Source: Bimuria novae-zelandiae CBS 107.79 (Eukaryota; Ascomycota; Dothideomycetes; Pleosporales; Didymosphaeriaceae). Taken from it: a stretch of DNA of 64,000 nt. The DNA lies in assembly GCA_010015655.1 (NCBI GenBank), contig ML976662.1:804818-868817 (forward strand). Reading direction: 5' to 3'. The first letter of the stretch is position 1. Each line of letters starts with the position of its first letter. The translations under genes and the position numbers were made by a program. Positions 33,337 to 43,415 of the stretch are shown piece by piece. The notes below the pieces were generated by a model, which was not told the origin of the DNA, ran no database searches, and saw only the letters and a program-made list of their open reading frames with translations.

Positions 33337-33522
33337 GAGCAGAGGCTAATAGAATCACCGATCCTACCCCCCAACATCCGTGAGCCCGCTCCATCATCTC
33401 AACCAGCTCCCCCGCTCAGTCAACCCGAAGCCGAAAATGAATAGACCAATTTCGCCTGCTGCACATGATATGAAGAGATCGACGGGTCTTACCCGCAGAC
33501 GTGGAGTATGTAACTCTACCGC

Positions 33523-34236
33523 GTGGTTCGTGTACAATCCCCACCGAGCGGTCATTTCGGTACCATGACACTAGTGAAGAGGTCAATCCAGGGCCGGTGG
33601 ACTACATCTTCGATCCAAGTGATCGCGACCGCAATAAACAACATACCAACGAACAAGAGGTCTCACGGGTACTACATCAGTACCCTGAAAAAGGCGTATA
33701 CCCAAGACATCACACACGGTATTACGCTGCCGCGACTTGGCGCAGACATCGTCCGATCTGGCTTTGACATTAAAACACACCTTGTCCTCAGCTGATGTTG
33801 CATTTGGGACGTCGTGACGTTTACCAGGGCGATGGAGAGCGATCCCGCAATGGTTACAGACATGCTTCCGTCAAAGGTAGAGCTTTATGCACCATGCGGT
33901 CTCAATGTACTCAACCCATTTGATCTAGGGCACATCTTCCGCACCCTAAGCAACATTCCCAACTGCGACTTGAAGAGCGTACACGAAGCGGTGCTGGATA
34001 GCGCACCTCGCCACAGCTACCACACCGCATCTGGGGACATCGATGCCCTCTTGACGATCACCCGCCACCTGGTCGAGAAGATGGCGGCTTGGTTTCCCGA
34101 AGTCTACGAAACTGTTCATGGGGTTGCGGCGCGATTCTGGAATAAGAAAAGAAATCCCATGATGAGCGAGCAGGCCGGGACGACTTTGAAGAGAGGCTGC
34201 ATGCGGAGTTACCAAAGTAGTCTGTTTGGGGACTGA
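33523..34236 (+). pseudogene. Hypothetical gene with an in-frame TGA
   Basis: A plus-strand frame runs from 33523 to 34236 with one interruption, TGA at 33793-33795. The second part starts around 33814 (MTFTRAMESDPAMVTDMLPS) and continues through ELYAPCGLNVLNPFDLGHIF and LLTITRHLVEKMAAWFPEVY to a stop at 34236. The last part (about 33.83-34.2 kb) has good coding character; the first part (33.52-33.79 kb) is weaker. It may be the 3' part of the preceding broken gene or a separate gene of about 140 residues starting at 33814 or 33832. No domain recognised. Confidence 0.4.
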
Positions 34237-34351
34237 ACAGAAGAAAGTCGGGTCTTGAGACTTGATTCAGCGTTAGCCGCGCCGAATCACTATTTACTTG
34301 AGATTGTGATATAACGTTAGTTCTTGTTTTCTTTTAATTGTTTTCAGAGAG

Positions 34352-34447
34352 TATTGGTGCTTGTGTAACCCCATAATATACATACAATACAAACGTCGAT
34401 TTTGGACGATATTGGTGCTTGTGTAACCCTAGGATATAAAATACAAG
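34352..34447. repeat. 58-bp direct tandem duplication
   Basis: TATTGGTGCTTGTGTAACCC occurs at 34352 and again at 34410, followed each time by an ATATA(C/A)ATACAA-type AT stretch, giving a period of 58 bp. It lies in the 3' spacer between two convergent hypothetical genes. Confidence 0.75.
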
Positions 34448-34482
34448 CTTTGGGTTCCCCCTACAGAACGTTCGTTGCGGCT

Positions 34483-35355
34483 CTAGAACAACGTGTGCAG
34501 TGAAGCAAATTCTTGAAGGTCGTCGATCGAGCGCTGGCTAGTCACTGCGTTCTCGTTGTTTACGGCGGTGACACACTCTCTGCCTTCACGGCTCTTGATA
34601 TTCTGCAGTTCTTTTGCACCGACTGCTATATGATTCATCCTACCGATCCTCTCGCCCAAAGGTTTCGGGCATGGTGCGCGCCGGCTATCGACATCGCTGC
34701 GCTCATGACCGCCATGGTCAACCTCTATGCGAAGGCTATCCGTACTTCGGAAGGCCTGAATGCGTCGCACCCTTTGCGAGCCCGGCACTTTCGAGGGTAG
34801 TATAGGGTCACCGCGCTCAGGCGTATCATTTTGATCGGTAGGTTTCATGGGCGGTGAGACCGAATGCTGCGTCGAATGCTGCAATACCGTTGCGTTGACG
34901 AAGACTGACTTAGTAATGCGTCCGCGTTCAGTGTTCATGATAGTTGTCCATGTACCATAGCCGTTGCGGAAGTAGACCTGTACTATCGATGCATCGCCCT
35001 GGGCATGTTTGACGATAGCGTGTGTGCGGGCCTCGGTGTTTGCGCGATGGAGGCTGTCGAAGGCGCAAAGCGTACTGCACCAGATGCTCCCGCCGTGGAT
35101 AACTTGCTCGTTTACAACGTATATCTGTAGGTGCGCACGGGCGGTACCGGGTAGGTTTTGTTCGCATGTGTACGAGAACCCGGGGACTTTTTCGGTCTTG
35201 GTGGTGTTTTGACCAGCAAGCACTGGGGTTAAAGCCGGGATACTTTCTTCATGATCACTGAAAGACGGTAGATCTTCTGATAAGTCATCCTCAACATGTT
35301 GCTGGGTAAGAGGATGCTCGAGGTTGTTAGATGCATATATCTCTGATTCTGCCAT
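34483..35355 (-). CDS. Hypothetical protein (290 residues)
   Basis: Uninterrupted minus-strand frame from ATG 35355 (MAESEIYASNNLEHPLTQQH) to a stop at 34483. An acidic N-terminus (DDLSEDLPSFSDHEE) is followed by a more ordered middle (residues about 60-150, SYTCEQNLPGTARAHLQIYV, IVQVYFRNGYGTWTTIMN). The basic, polar tail may be partly non-coding in a spliced form, because the middle is much more protein-like than the end. No signal peptide, membrane segment or named domain. It faces the broken plus-strand genes at 31-34 kb. Confidence 0.5.
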   Translation of the reverse strand: MAESEIYASNNLEHPLTQQHVEDDLSEDLPSFSDHEESIPALTPVLAGQNTTKTEKVPGFSYTCEQNLPGTARAHLQIYVVNEQVIHGGSIWCSTLCAFDSLHRANTEARTHAIVKHAQGDASIVQVYFRNGYGTWTTIMNTERGRITKSVFVNATVLQHSTQHSVSPPMKPTDQNDTPERGDPILPSKVPGSQRVRRIQAFRSTDSLRIEVDHGGHERSDVDSRRAPCPKPLGERIGRMNHIAVGAKELQNIKSREGRECVTAVNNENAVTSQRSIDDLQEFASLHTLF

Positions 35356-35525
35356 GCTGATTGGTTCAGTGAAGATTCAAACTGATGCTGGGAACCAGGT
35401 TGGGCCAGGCACTAAAGAGTGCGGGGTGAGCGAATTCATGAATCTGTGCTTGCGGCACTGTGGAGTAGACTTGAGTTGAATGAATGCGGTCTTCGGGTCG
35501 CCTCAGAATCGTTTTCGTGCGACTG

Positions 35526-35858
35526 TCACGCGGCAACCTTCCACTCTGTCCCTCCATTGTGTACCATAGCTTCAGCTGTGTCGCTTTTAAAGGTTGCAAT
35601 GCTCATTCGTTCCTCGAAAAAATGTCGATCGTCACTTCTCATGCCTGAAGTACCCGGTCTCCATCTGAAGCATGACGGCGGGGCGACGATGTTCGGCAGC
35701 GAGCCCAACAGCGCGTCCACCTCTCCTCTGGGCATGCATACGGGTGTCAGAGGCACCGAATATGTAGATATGATCCTATTTATGATGAGGTTGATGTATT
35801 GAGATGGCAGTGTATCTGACGCAACGCGGAGGCTAACGGGACCAGTTGACGGCGACAT
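35526..35858 (-). CDS. Short hypothetical frame (110 residues)
   Basis: Minus-strand frame beginning MSPSTGPVSLRVASDTL with a plausible globular middle (INLIINRIISTYSVPLTPVC). No domain. It could be an independent small gene, an upstream exon of the gene ending at 34483, or chance; the opposite strand also has a 127-codon frame (35419-35802). Confidence 0.25.
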   Translation of the reverse strand: MSPSTGPVSLRVASDTLPSQYINLIINRIISTYSVPLTPVCMPRGEVDALLGSLPNIVAPPSCFRWRPGTSGMRSDDRHFFEERMSIATFKSDTAEAMVHNGGTEWKVAA

Positions 35859-35983
35859 ACTCGTAATGTATTAGTCACACGGTACACCAACGTTGTGGGT
35901 TGTACAATAACGGGTCAAATATTGGTTGATGTGTACTTCCGCTTTGTTAATACTGAAGGTCGCCCAGGCAACTCGGTCGCTCT

Positions 35984-37159
35984 GTGCATCAACTTTTCAT
36001 GTCGAACTCGCACATGGACCCTACACGCCCAATATGGACGCAGTCGCAATCTCCACTGCTTCGCATAGCTTATGAGCTGCGGCTTAGCATTTTATCACAC
36101 CTGCCTCTGTCTCCGTTCGACGATTGCCATGAAAGCTTCGGGCTCTACCTCTGCTGTCGTGAACTACGCCGAGAATTGAGGCGTGAGGCGGTACTGCGTT
36201 TCAATATACATTTACAGAAGCTTGAAGAAGATTCAAAGGGAGACCTGAATCCAATATTGGCAGATGCGGCAAGTCCTCTCGCAACTGTAGTAGCACATTC
36301 CGAACGTTCATTCCACATCTCTGCCTCGGTAAGTGTTGGTTTGAAGTTTGAAGTAACCATCGACATACCATTTCTGTTACCGGCAGTCAATCATACCTGG
36401 CAGTACAAAGATGTACCTGTGTTCATCATGAGCCGCGATCATGTCAAAATGGTCCTGAATATACGACATTCCGAAGAGCGGCTCCCCTACGAAGATGCCG
36501 TTCAAAAGCTGGACTTCACTACAGTGAAGACCTCACTATTCCATCTGCGTCTCTCCAGCATCACTGTCAACCTTAAAGCTGATGATACTACGGCTTTGCG
36601 AATTTACGAAGACGAAGCTTTGCGTAAAAAGGAAGTATCGCCGTTTTGCCCTTGCGATTACACTGACGAAATTTTCGATTTGTCGACTCGGGCAGAAACA
36701 TTACGTCCAATCCCACTCGGTCGCCTTATCGGAGTATATGTGAGAGAGTTCAGTTGGCGCTCATATCAAACGCTACGCGAATATCTCGAACAGCACACGC
36801 CAAAATGCACCGCCGGTATTAAATTGCAGTGAAATTTGGCACGCAATCCAGAGAGTAGAACCGCAAGCCTAATATACGAACACCAACCGGGAGATATTGA
36901 GAGTAGCGATGATTCCTGGACGACAGTCGTGTTTGGAGCAAAGTGTACACATGGCTGCTGTGAATTATCCTTGGACATCAGAAGATTCTTGGTAGAGGAG
37001 AAGTTCAGGCTGTGGCATAGCTTCGAACGTGAGAGACGTCAAGCGCCCATGAACTCAAGCATTAGCGACGGCACGCTTCAGAGGTTCAGGGAGGAAAGGA
37101 AGATCATTAACGATCTTATGGCTGAGAACGACGTCGATCCGGGCGACGAATGGTTCTAG
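35984..37159 (+). pseudogene. Fungal F-box-like or domain-unknown protein with an in-frame TGA
   Basis: An open frame from ATG 35984 reaches TGA at 36830-36832 after 282 residues. In exactly the same register it then continues for 108 more sense codons to TAG at 37157-37159. The second part is as protein-like as the first (SSDDSWTTVVFGAKCTHGCC, RRFLVEEKFRLWHSFERERR), suggesting an ancestral protein of about 391 residues interrupted by one nonsense change. The N-terminus resembles the start of fungal F-box-like proteins: SPLLRIAYELRLSILSHLPL, followed by LCCRELRRELRREAV. No intron is evident and no normal-length intron would remove the TGA. Alternatives: a functional shorter protein of 282 residues, or programmed readthrough (context CAG TGA AAT, not a known strong readthrough signal). 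Confidence 0.62.
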
Positions 37160-38424
37160 GCACATGGATTTCGCCTGTAGTTACCACTGTGGAGGAGGAA
37201 AGATCTGACTGGGCGTTCTCCGTTATTGAGGGTAACTCATCTAAGGTAAACAAAACAAAAAGAGCGTTTCTATGCTTGGACTTTTTCTAATAGCGATGGT
37301 ACACACGGCAGTCCGCAGTTAAACATAGCATACGGACAGCAGCCGTGTTCTTTTTTTTCCCGCATCCAGGAGCCAATTTCCAGGCCACCATCGAGAATTG
37401 ATGATGCCCACCAGCCGTGCAACTTGGGCGCTCGGCTATCCATACGGTCTGTGTCTGTATCACGATCTCGACCGCAGTGCTCAGCCGCAGAAAAAAGATC
37501 GCAGACATCAACACACGTTCCGCGGCGCCTCGTGCTTGCAAATTGCGGAGACATCCTTCGCCAATCACGTCGTACGACGAGTACGCTAGGGAGATATGCG
37601 CTAGCGTTAGCGTCAGATCCTGCCCTTGCCGATCCGCTGCCGAGCAATGGAGTTCCTCCTGGACAAACATGCTGTACCGAAAGAGGTAGGACATAGTTCA
37701 CGATGAATCGCGAGAAAGTGAGGGCCATTAATGGGGATTTCTAAGAGACTAGTGAACGATGGGGCCAATCGTCAGATATTGTGGAGCCGCAAAATTCCAC
37801 CGTTGGCGACTGGTACCAAGGGAACAGAACGACATGTGAATATCGGCGCTCCTCGTGGCGACAGTTATCGTAAAGAATGAGGAGATGAAACCTAGAATGA
37901 AAAGGCAGTCGATTGCAGCCCCTCATTCTTCGAATGACCCCTGGGAAGATGCAGGACAACTGCACATTGTTTTTTCCCGTGTCACACATTTAGATCGTTG
38001 GGACAGGTCGTCCATGGCTCCCCGGGCGGGAACACGGGAACAGAGCAAATGGGTGTTCCAGGGCTTTTGACGGGGCGTGGTCCGATTCGAAGACAATGTT
38101 CTTGTGGCACGTGCGGAATTGTCCTAAAGCATTGTTGGGTCGCGTGCAGGTTACTTTTGCCGCAGTGTGGGGAGGGTTTCGAGGGACGACGTGGGGTTGA
38201 GTCTCGATCGCAATGACGCTTGTGGCGCTCTCTCGGCTTGCCCTTTCTCAGCTGGCAGAGTTCCGAAACTGAAGCGTGCCGATCACAGTGATGGACAACT
38301 GGCACGTAACGGTGGTTTGGCGCGGAAGTGGATGATCGCTCCGATCTGGGCAGAACATCAGAATTGATGCAGTTTGTATAGAAATTTGTATAGAGATTAC
38401 ATTTCTGGAGGTCTTGACTTCTAA
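37160..38424. other. Region without a supported gene
   Basis: Overlapping frames on both strands (37270-37728 minus, 37287-37694 minus, 37982-38464 minus) lack motifs. Part of 37.9-38.46 kb could be decayed transposase, because it lies just downstream of the piggyBac-like fragment, but I could not read conserved residues. Confidence 0.35.
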
Positions 38425-38793
38425 TTACTTGATACTTGAGCTTGCTTTCGACGTCGGTTTCCATCTACGGCGGTCAGGCGTTGACGGCGCTTCAGCTTGA
38501 AGCTTTTCAGCGTGCTGATTCGTATGGTATGCGATTCGATCAAGAAGCTCAGCGTCGTAAAACAAGTCGAACAATGAAATGGGAGAATCGACGTTTACAT
38601 GCTGAGGTAACTGAGCGCGTCCAAAAGTATGTGGATTGTTTATTTCGAGCGGTTGCCAGGCAGCTGGCGGCGTGCGCGGTAAGTCAGGTAAAACACTACC
38701 TTTTTGACCGTACTTTGTAAATTTTACGAAGTCGGGATCGTTACTGATAGGCGCTGCACGTTTCGGCATGCTTGCATATACTAGAAATTTCAA
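38425..38793 (-). pseudogene. N-terminal fragment of a piggyBac-like transposase
   Basis: A minus-strand frame of about 120 residues contains the style of the pre-catalytic region of piggyBac-derived transposases: a polar lead-in, then LPQHVNVDSPISLFDLFYDA, LLDRIAYHTNQHAE, and RRWKPTS. In the family these blocks precede the DDD catalytic core. The frame stops at 38425 and no DDD core follows, so this is a fragment. No terminal TTAA duplication or inverted repeat was identified. GC content is normal, so it has not been heavily RIP-mutated. Confidence 0.5.
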
Positions 38794-38799
38794 AAAAGG

Positions 38800-40056
38800 C
38801 GTGTTTTGGCTGGTAATTGATAATTGCCAACATCATGACGCAGGTCTTGGTGTTTTGGTAATCAATTATCTGATTGGCTATAACCAGGTGGTCCGTGTGC
38901 GGGCGATGTTGCTGGTGCAAGGGAATAAGTCTGGCACAAGACGTGGTTGGCGCGACCTGATGGCTGAAGCGTGGGCTGCATACCAAGGGCCACGCCGTGG
39001 CGCTTTAGTGGCCCACTGAACTGCATTATTATGCAGCGTTCGCTGGGGCAGACCGAAGTGGATATTCGAATAGCGCTGGCTGCGATGCGGTTGCGGTACC
39101 TTTGCGATCTGAAGCGCACCGGTGCATCATTGAGATGGACTTCACTGTGCACCCTGAGTAACGTAGAGCAAAGGTAGAGTTGAGTAGCTCATGCTTCGAG
39201 AAAGTCCCGACAGACGGCGTCACCCAGAGCAGCGGGTGACAAATTGCAACTGGTGAAAACAAGGTCAACGCCCTGCCGAAGGCGGCACACTTCCGGGCGA
39301 TCTCGAATGCCCATGTCGAGATAGCCGGCACCATCGCCCAGGATAGTGGACGCCTGCCATCATTGGACCTCTCCTCGTGGAGGGCAATTCTCGAAACTTG
39401 GTTTCGTCTAGTGCGTTGGTTAACGGGTGGCCGCCGGCTCGCCGCGCTGAGTTAGTTCATGTTGAGCACTACGATATGGTGCACGGCGACCTGGCCTGCA
39501 CTGGGCAAGATCTGAGCATCTCGCTCGACCTTGCACAACCGCCAACCGTGGGCCGCTCGCGCTGGCAGAGCCATGCCGTCTTGACAGTACACATTCCCGG
39601 TCCCTCTATCACAGATGCCGCGGGGCGCTGTAAAATGGGCAGCTGCCGATGGCGGCCCCGACGCAGGCGGCGCCGTAGGAGCCTTCACTTAGGTACATAA
39701 AAGGTACCATCTGATCCACCACAACCACGACTCGTGTTTTCCTGTCCCGCTTCACCGTGCTCGTTTGCTGTCAGTAGTGTACAGCGGATATCAGTCCGCT
39801 CGCAGGCTAGCCTATCATCTTCAGGCATTGCTTCGGATCGTGACTGCACACGAGCTGCCTTCGTCACAGTCTTTTCCAGTTCCAGGAGTCCTCTCGCCGA
39901 CCGGTTTCACCTTTAATTCCTACTCTTCCACTCTTTCCTGCACGGTTTGTGGGCGCTGTTCATCACCCCGACGCAGCTGCATCTCTTCGGCGCACCTTCC
40001 ATCTGTCGACCCTCGTACCTTCCCACATACACCATTAACGTCAACACACCGTAAAC
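38800..40056. other. Intergenic and promoter region of the RGS gene
   Basis: Short GC-rich frames on both strands without conserved motifs. The last about 200 bp before 40057 are C/T-rich with repeated TCTTCC, TTTCCTG and CCTCG words, as in many filamentous-fungal promoters. Confidence 0.4.
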
Positions 40057-41541
40057 ATGGTGTATCCGCTCAACTACCGTCGTCCTGCGCATGCCGCCCG
40101 CGCCCCTTCTTCACATGGCTCCATCACTGGCACCGAGAAGCCGAAGTCCATTGATGATTCTCTCAAGTCTGGCTCCAGTGGTATGTCCCATGGTATTCCG
40201 GATGCTCTCTCGTTCGACCGTATCATCTCAGGAGGCACCTGCCCTGTAAGTCAATTGAACAACTGAAACATGCCATCGGTGCATGGTGGGCCCTTTCGGA
40301 TACGGCTCACTGACAGCGGACGCAGCCATGCACAACTCGTGACTTCATGAATTACCTGAAGTACATTGAGCTGTCAGCCGAGAATTTGCAGTTCTTTCTC
40401 TGGTTCCGCAGCTATACCAAACGCTTCAATGACTTTCCCAATAACGAGAAAGCTCTCTCGCCAGAGTGGCACAGCAATAGTGACACGGATGCGCCCACGC
40501 GCGCCAAGTGTTCCAACCTTGAAGCAGCTGCCATCTTCAAAGGAACTGACTTTGCAAACGATTCTCGCACGAGCGAAGCCGAGAAAACCAATCCGTTCTT
40601 CACCCCGCCGCAGACTCCGAATAGCGACCTGAGGCGCGAAAGTGGCGAGTCAATGGATTCCTATGAAGCCAGCATAGTGTCTGGGCTGAGGACCGACCAT
40701 GTCCAACGTACGACAAATGCGTTCGAGAGTGCGGGCCTCAAGTGGAAGCCGCGTGAGTTTTACTGAACCCTCCTTTGTACCCTTGTGCTTATTGTTGTGG
40801 CTAGTTTCTGTGCAACCTTATCGTGAGGAAACTAGCCGCATTATTTCCATCTATATCGCTGAAGGGGGTAGCCGCGAGCTGAACCTGTCTTCCAAAGAGC
40901 GAAACGCCTTGCTTCACGCTCTCCAAAACACGACGCACCCGTCCGCTTTCCGCCAAGTCATCGCCACGGTTGAATGGTCGCTTCGGTGTCAGGCACATCC
41001 CAACTTTATTCGATGGACCATCTGCAACGGCAATCGGCCTCGCGTCATCTTCGCACGCGGACTGGGCATTGGTGGGATCGTCGGAGGCTTCATTGCTGCG
41101 CTGCTCATCACCTTTAGTGGTGCTGTCCGTGCCTGGCGTGTTCTCTCTCTTATCGGGTTCATGATTGGCATCTCTACCTTGATCGCTGCCTGGAAGGGAA
41201 TGTGTGTTGTCCTGCACGGTATGCACCATCGACATCTACGTCCGTGGGAGCTCTTCGCGTCCGACGACGAGCCGGCAGGCAGCATCGACATCAAAAGCGA
41301 TTCCTATGAGAGTCTCGTGTGCATCGGATCCAGCAATAGCTACGAAGACGAGCCCTGGGTTGCCAAGTACGAGAAGCGTAATATCGTCCGCAAGGTATTC
41401 GATCGTGAGGTATGGATTCAGGAGCCCGCCTTGCGTCAAATCCAGGATACCATCTTCTTGCAAGCGATCCTTGGCGCTACTGTCATCTCTTTCATCATCG
41501 TGGGCATCTTCTGTGCTGTTCCGTCTGGAAACTACTACTAA
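40057..41541 (+). CDS. RGS-domain membrane protein, Rax1-like
   Basis: Three exons: 40057-40245, 40326-40752 and 40805-41541, giving 450 residues. The introns (40246-40325, GTAAGT...CTGAC...CGCAG; 40753-40804, GTGAGT...GGCTAG) keep the frame and join GGTCP to PCTTRDFMNYL. The RGS region starts at about residue 45 and includes FMNYLKYIELSAENLQFFLW, the characteristic helix in which SAENLxFxLWF contacts G-alpha. A serine/threonine-rich insert (about 105-190) interrupts it, and it resumes at IYIAEGGSRELNLSSKERN to about 265. Three hydrophobic segments follow, at about 288-312, 317-340 and 423-447. This split RGS plus C-terminal membrane anchor matches fungal Rax1-like/RGS-TM proteins, which act at the cell cortex in polarity and G-protein signalling; the exact role is inferred. 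The frame is intact, with ordinary codon use, 420 bp from a MITE. Confidence 0.85.
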
Positions 41542-41960
41542 AGTGACTTCCTAGACGTCCTCTTTCGACCGTTTTCCCCTCGCAATGGATTTCTTGTTCT
41601 TCATTGTCCTAATGCCTTCTGTTTTTCTCTTGGGAGCTGCCGGATTCGCATCCGATCTCTTGACGGATCAACCTCTCCTATCTCTTTCTTTTTGGTTATT
41701 CGGTGTACGGATGGACTGTGACCAAAAGAGCCACCTCGGTGGGGTTTGAGAATTTCTTGTATACTAGTCAGGGCACGTAAGGCCACGATCTTGTCGGATG
41801 AACGAGATTACCCTCATATAGGATCACTCTAAAAGCTCAGAGGGCGCGTCGGCCCCTTTTGTAATTTCTGTGTTGTTGCACAGGTTTTGTCCGTGTTTAA
41901 GGCATCAATCGTACGATTGAGGTCTGTGCCCTCCTGGACCCTTGCCGCTTCCCCACATTA
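41542..41960. other. 3' flank of the RGS gene
   Basis: Pyrimidine-rich 3' untranslated-type sequence followed by normal-GC spacer up to the MITE. No gene recognised. Confidence 0.5.
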
Positions 41961-42755
41961 TCGTAGTTTGGCAGTCAGTGCGCCGCGTCAGTCAACGCGC
42001 CACTTTTTACTAGTAAATTTCAAGAAAATCACTAACTTTAAAGCCTTATAACCCTATATCTAGGTAATTGTTTTTCATTATTTTTTAAATTATAATAGGA
42101 CACTATTTATATTAATAATTTAAAATAAAGAAATATGTATTATATATACTAACACAGGTGTAAATTAGAAATTAGAAAAGTATATTCTTTTACTAGTATA
42201 AAGGCCATTTTTTAACCTTTAATAACTTTATAATTACTTTATAATAAAGTTTTAAAACTTTACTATATATTAATAGCTTTATATAGAACCTATATCTATA
42301 ATTACTAAGCCTTAGCTATCTTATATAAAAGAATAAAATTTTTAGCTAGCGGAAAATTAGCGTATTTTTAAAATTCTGAATATATTGAAAGTTAAAGGGG
42401 CTTAGGCTAAATAATTAAAAATATAGGTTTTATATAAAGCTATTAATACATAGTAAAGTTTTAAAAACTTATTATAACGTAATTATAAAGTTATTAAAGG
42501 TTAAAAAATGGCCTTTATACTAGTAAAAGAATATACCTTTCTAATTTCTAATTTACACCTGTATTAGTATATATAATATATATTTCTTTGTTTTAAACCT
42601 TTAATATAAATAGTATCCTATTATAATTTAAAAAATAATGAAAAACAATTACCTAGATATAGGGTTATGAGGCTTTAAAGTTAGTGATTTTCTTGAAATT
42701 TACTAGTAAAAAGTGGCGCGTTGACTGACGCGGCGCACTGACTGCCAAACTACGG
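41961..42755. mobile_element. 795-bp palindromic MITE with TA target duplication
   Basis: Both ends read (C/T)CGTAGTTTGGCAGTCAGTGC inward in inverted orientation, and TA dinucleotides flank it at 41959-41960 and 42756-42757, as for Tc1/mariner-type insertions. The inverted arms extend far inward, about 330-350 bp each (shared words such as TACTAGTAAATTTCAAGAAA and GGTAATTGTTTTTCATTATT), leaving a centre of roughly 80-100 bp around 42330-42410. The tips (about 45 bp) are GC-rich while the stems are very AT-rich. No transposase frame, so it is non-autonomous. Confidence 0.88.
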
Positions 42756-43219
42756 TATTCAAACAAACACAGTAAGCGTCGGCATAGACTTTCGCAACGA
42801 GAGTTCCAAATCGGACGGCTAACCTCTTGCTCAGTGATAATTTCGATATCTCATAACGCTGTCGCACCTGAATAGCCAAATAGGTCTCACACAGTACCGT
42901 AGTACGATTGGCCAACCCGCGGGAGAAGAGTCTAGGCGAGTCTTTTGACCATGATTCAATAATGCACATTCATCAGGGCGTTTGAATCTTGAGATACCGC
43001 ACGTACCGGAGGCGCTCAACACAATCAGGATTTAGCGAAATCTGCTCGATTGGTTTGGGGGAGGAGTTTGCCTTCTTGGAGCTTCGATGAAGAGACCCCG
43101 TCGCCCTTGTCATGTTCTTTTGCCGTCCTGCTCTTTATTTCTAACAATGCTACACTTTTTAGTTTTCAGAACGTTAACGTACTTGACAAGCGAGCGGCGC
43201 ACCCTAAAACTTAGGCTGG
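42756..43219. other. Transition from gene island to repeat block
   Basis: Normal-GC spacer with two overlapping minus-strand frames (42703-42969 partly inside the MITE; 42831-43022) that lack coding character. Composition becomes AT-rich after about 43.2 kb. Confidence 0.4.
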
Positions 43220-43415
43220 TAAATGGGTTAAGGGTTACCAAGCTCGGGTTAGGGTTGGGCTAAGGTCGCATAGACATTAGGTCGGGGTTAGGTTAGGGTT
43301 ATACTAGTGTAGGTATAGGTTAGGTTAGGGATTATTAAAGCGTTAGGTTAGGGTTAGGTTAAGATTATACTAACTATATTAGGTTTTACTAACCTTATTA
43401 GGTTAGGCCTAATGT
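43220..43415 (+). repeat. Degenerate interstitial telomere-like TTAGGG repeats
   Basis: About 200 bp dominated by TTAGGG, GGTTAGG and TAGGTTAGGG units (for example CGGGTTAGGGTTGGG near 43.24-43.26 kb and CGTTAGGTTAGGGTTAGG near 43.34-43.36 kb), interrupted by diverged bases. TTAGGG is the telomere unit of most filamentous ascomycetes. The units run in one orientation and fade into RIP-type AT sequence to the right. Confidence 0.7.

Noticed and set aside
37270..37728. Two overlapping minus-strand frames of 152 and 135 codons
   Set aside because: Both are open over the same bases with no domain; cannot choose or support either.
39377..39700. 107-codon plus frame ending in an Arg run
   Set aside because: Low-complexity basic tail and an equally open minus strand; likely promoter DNA of the RGS gene.
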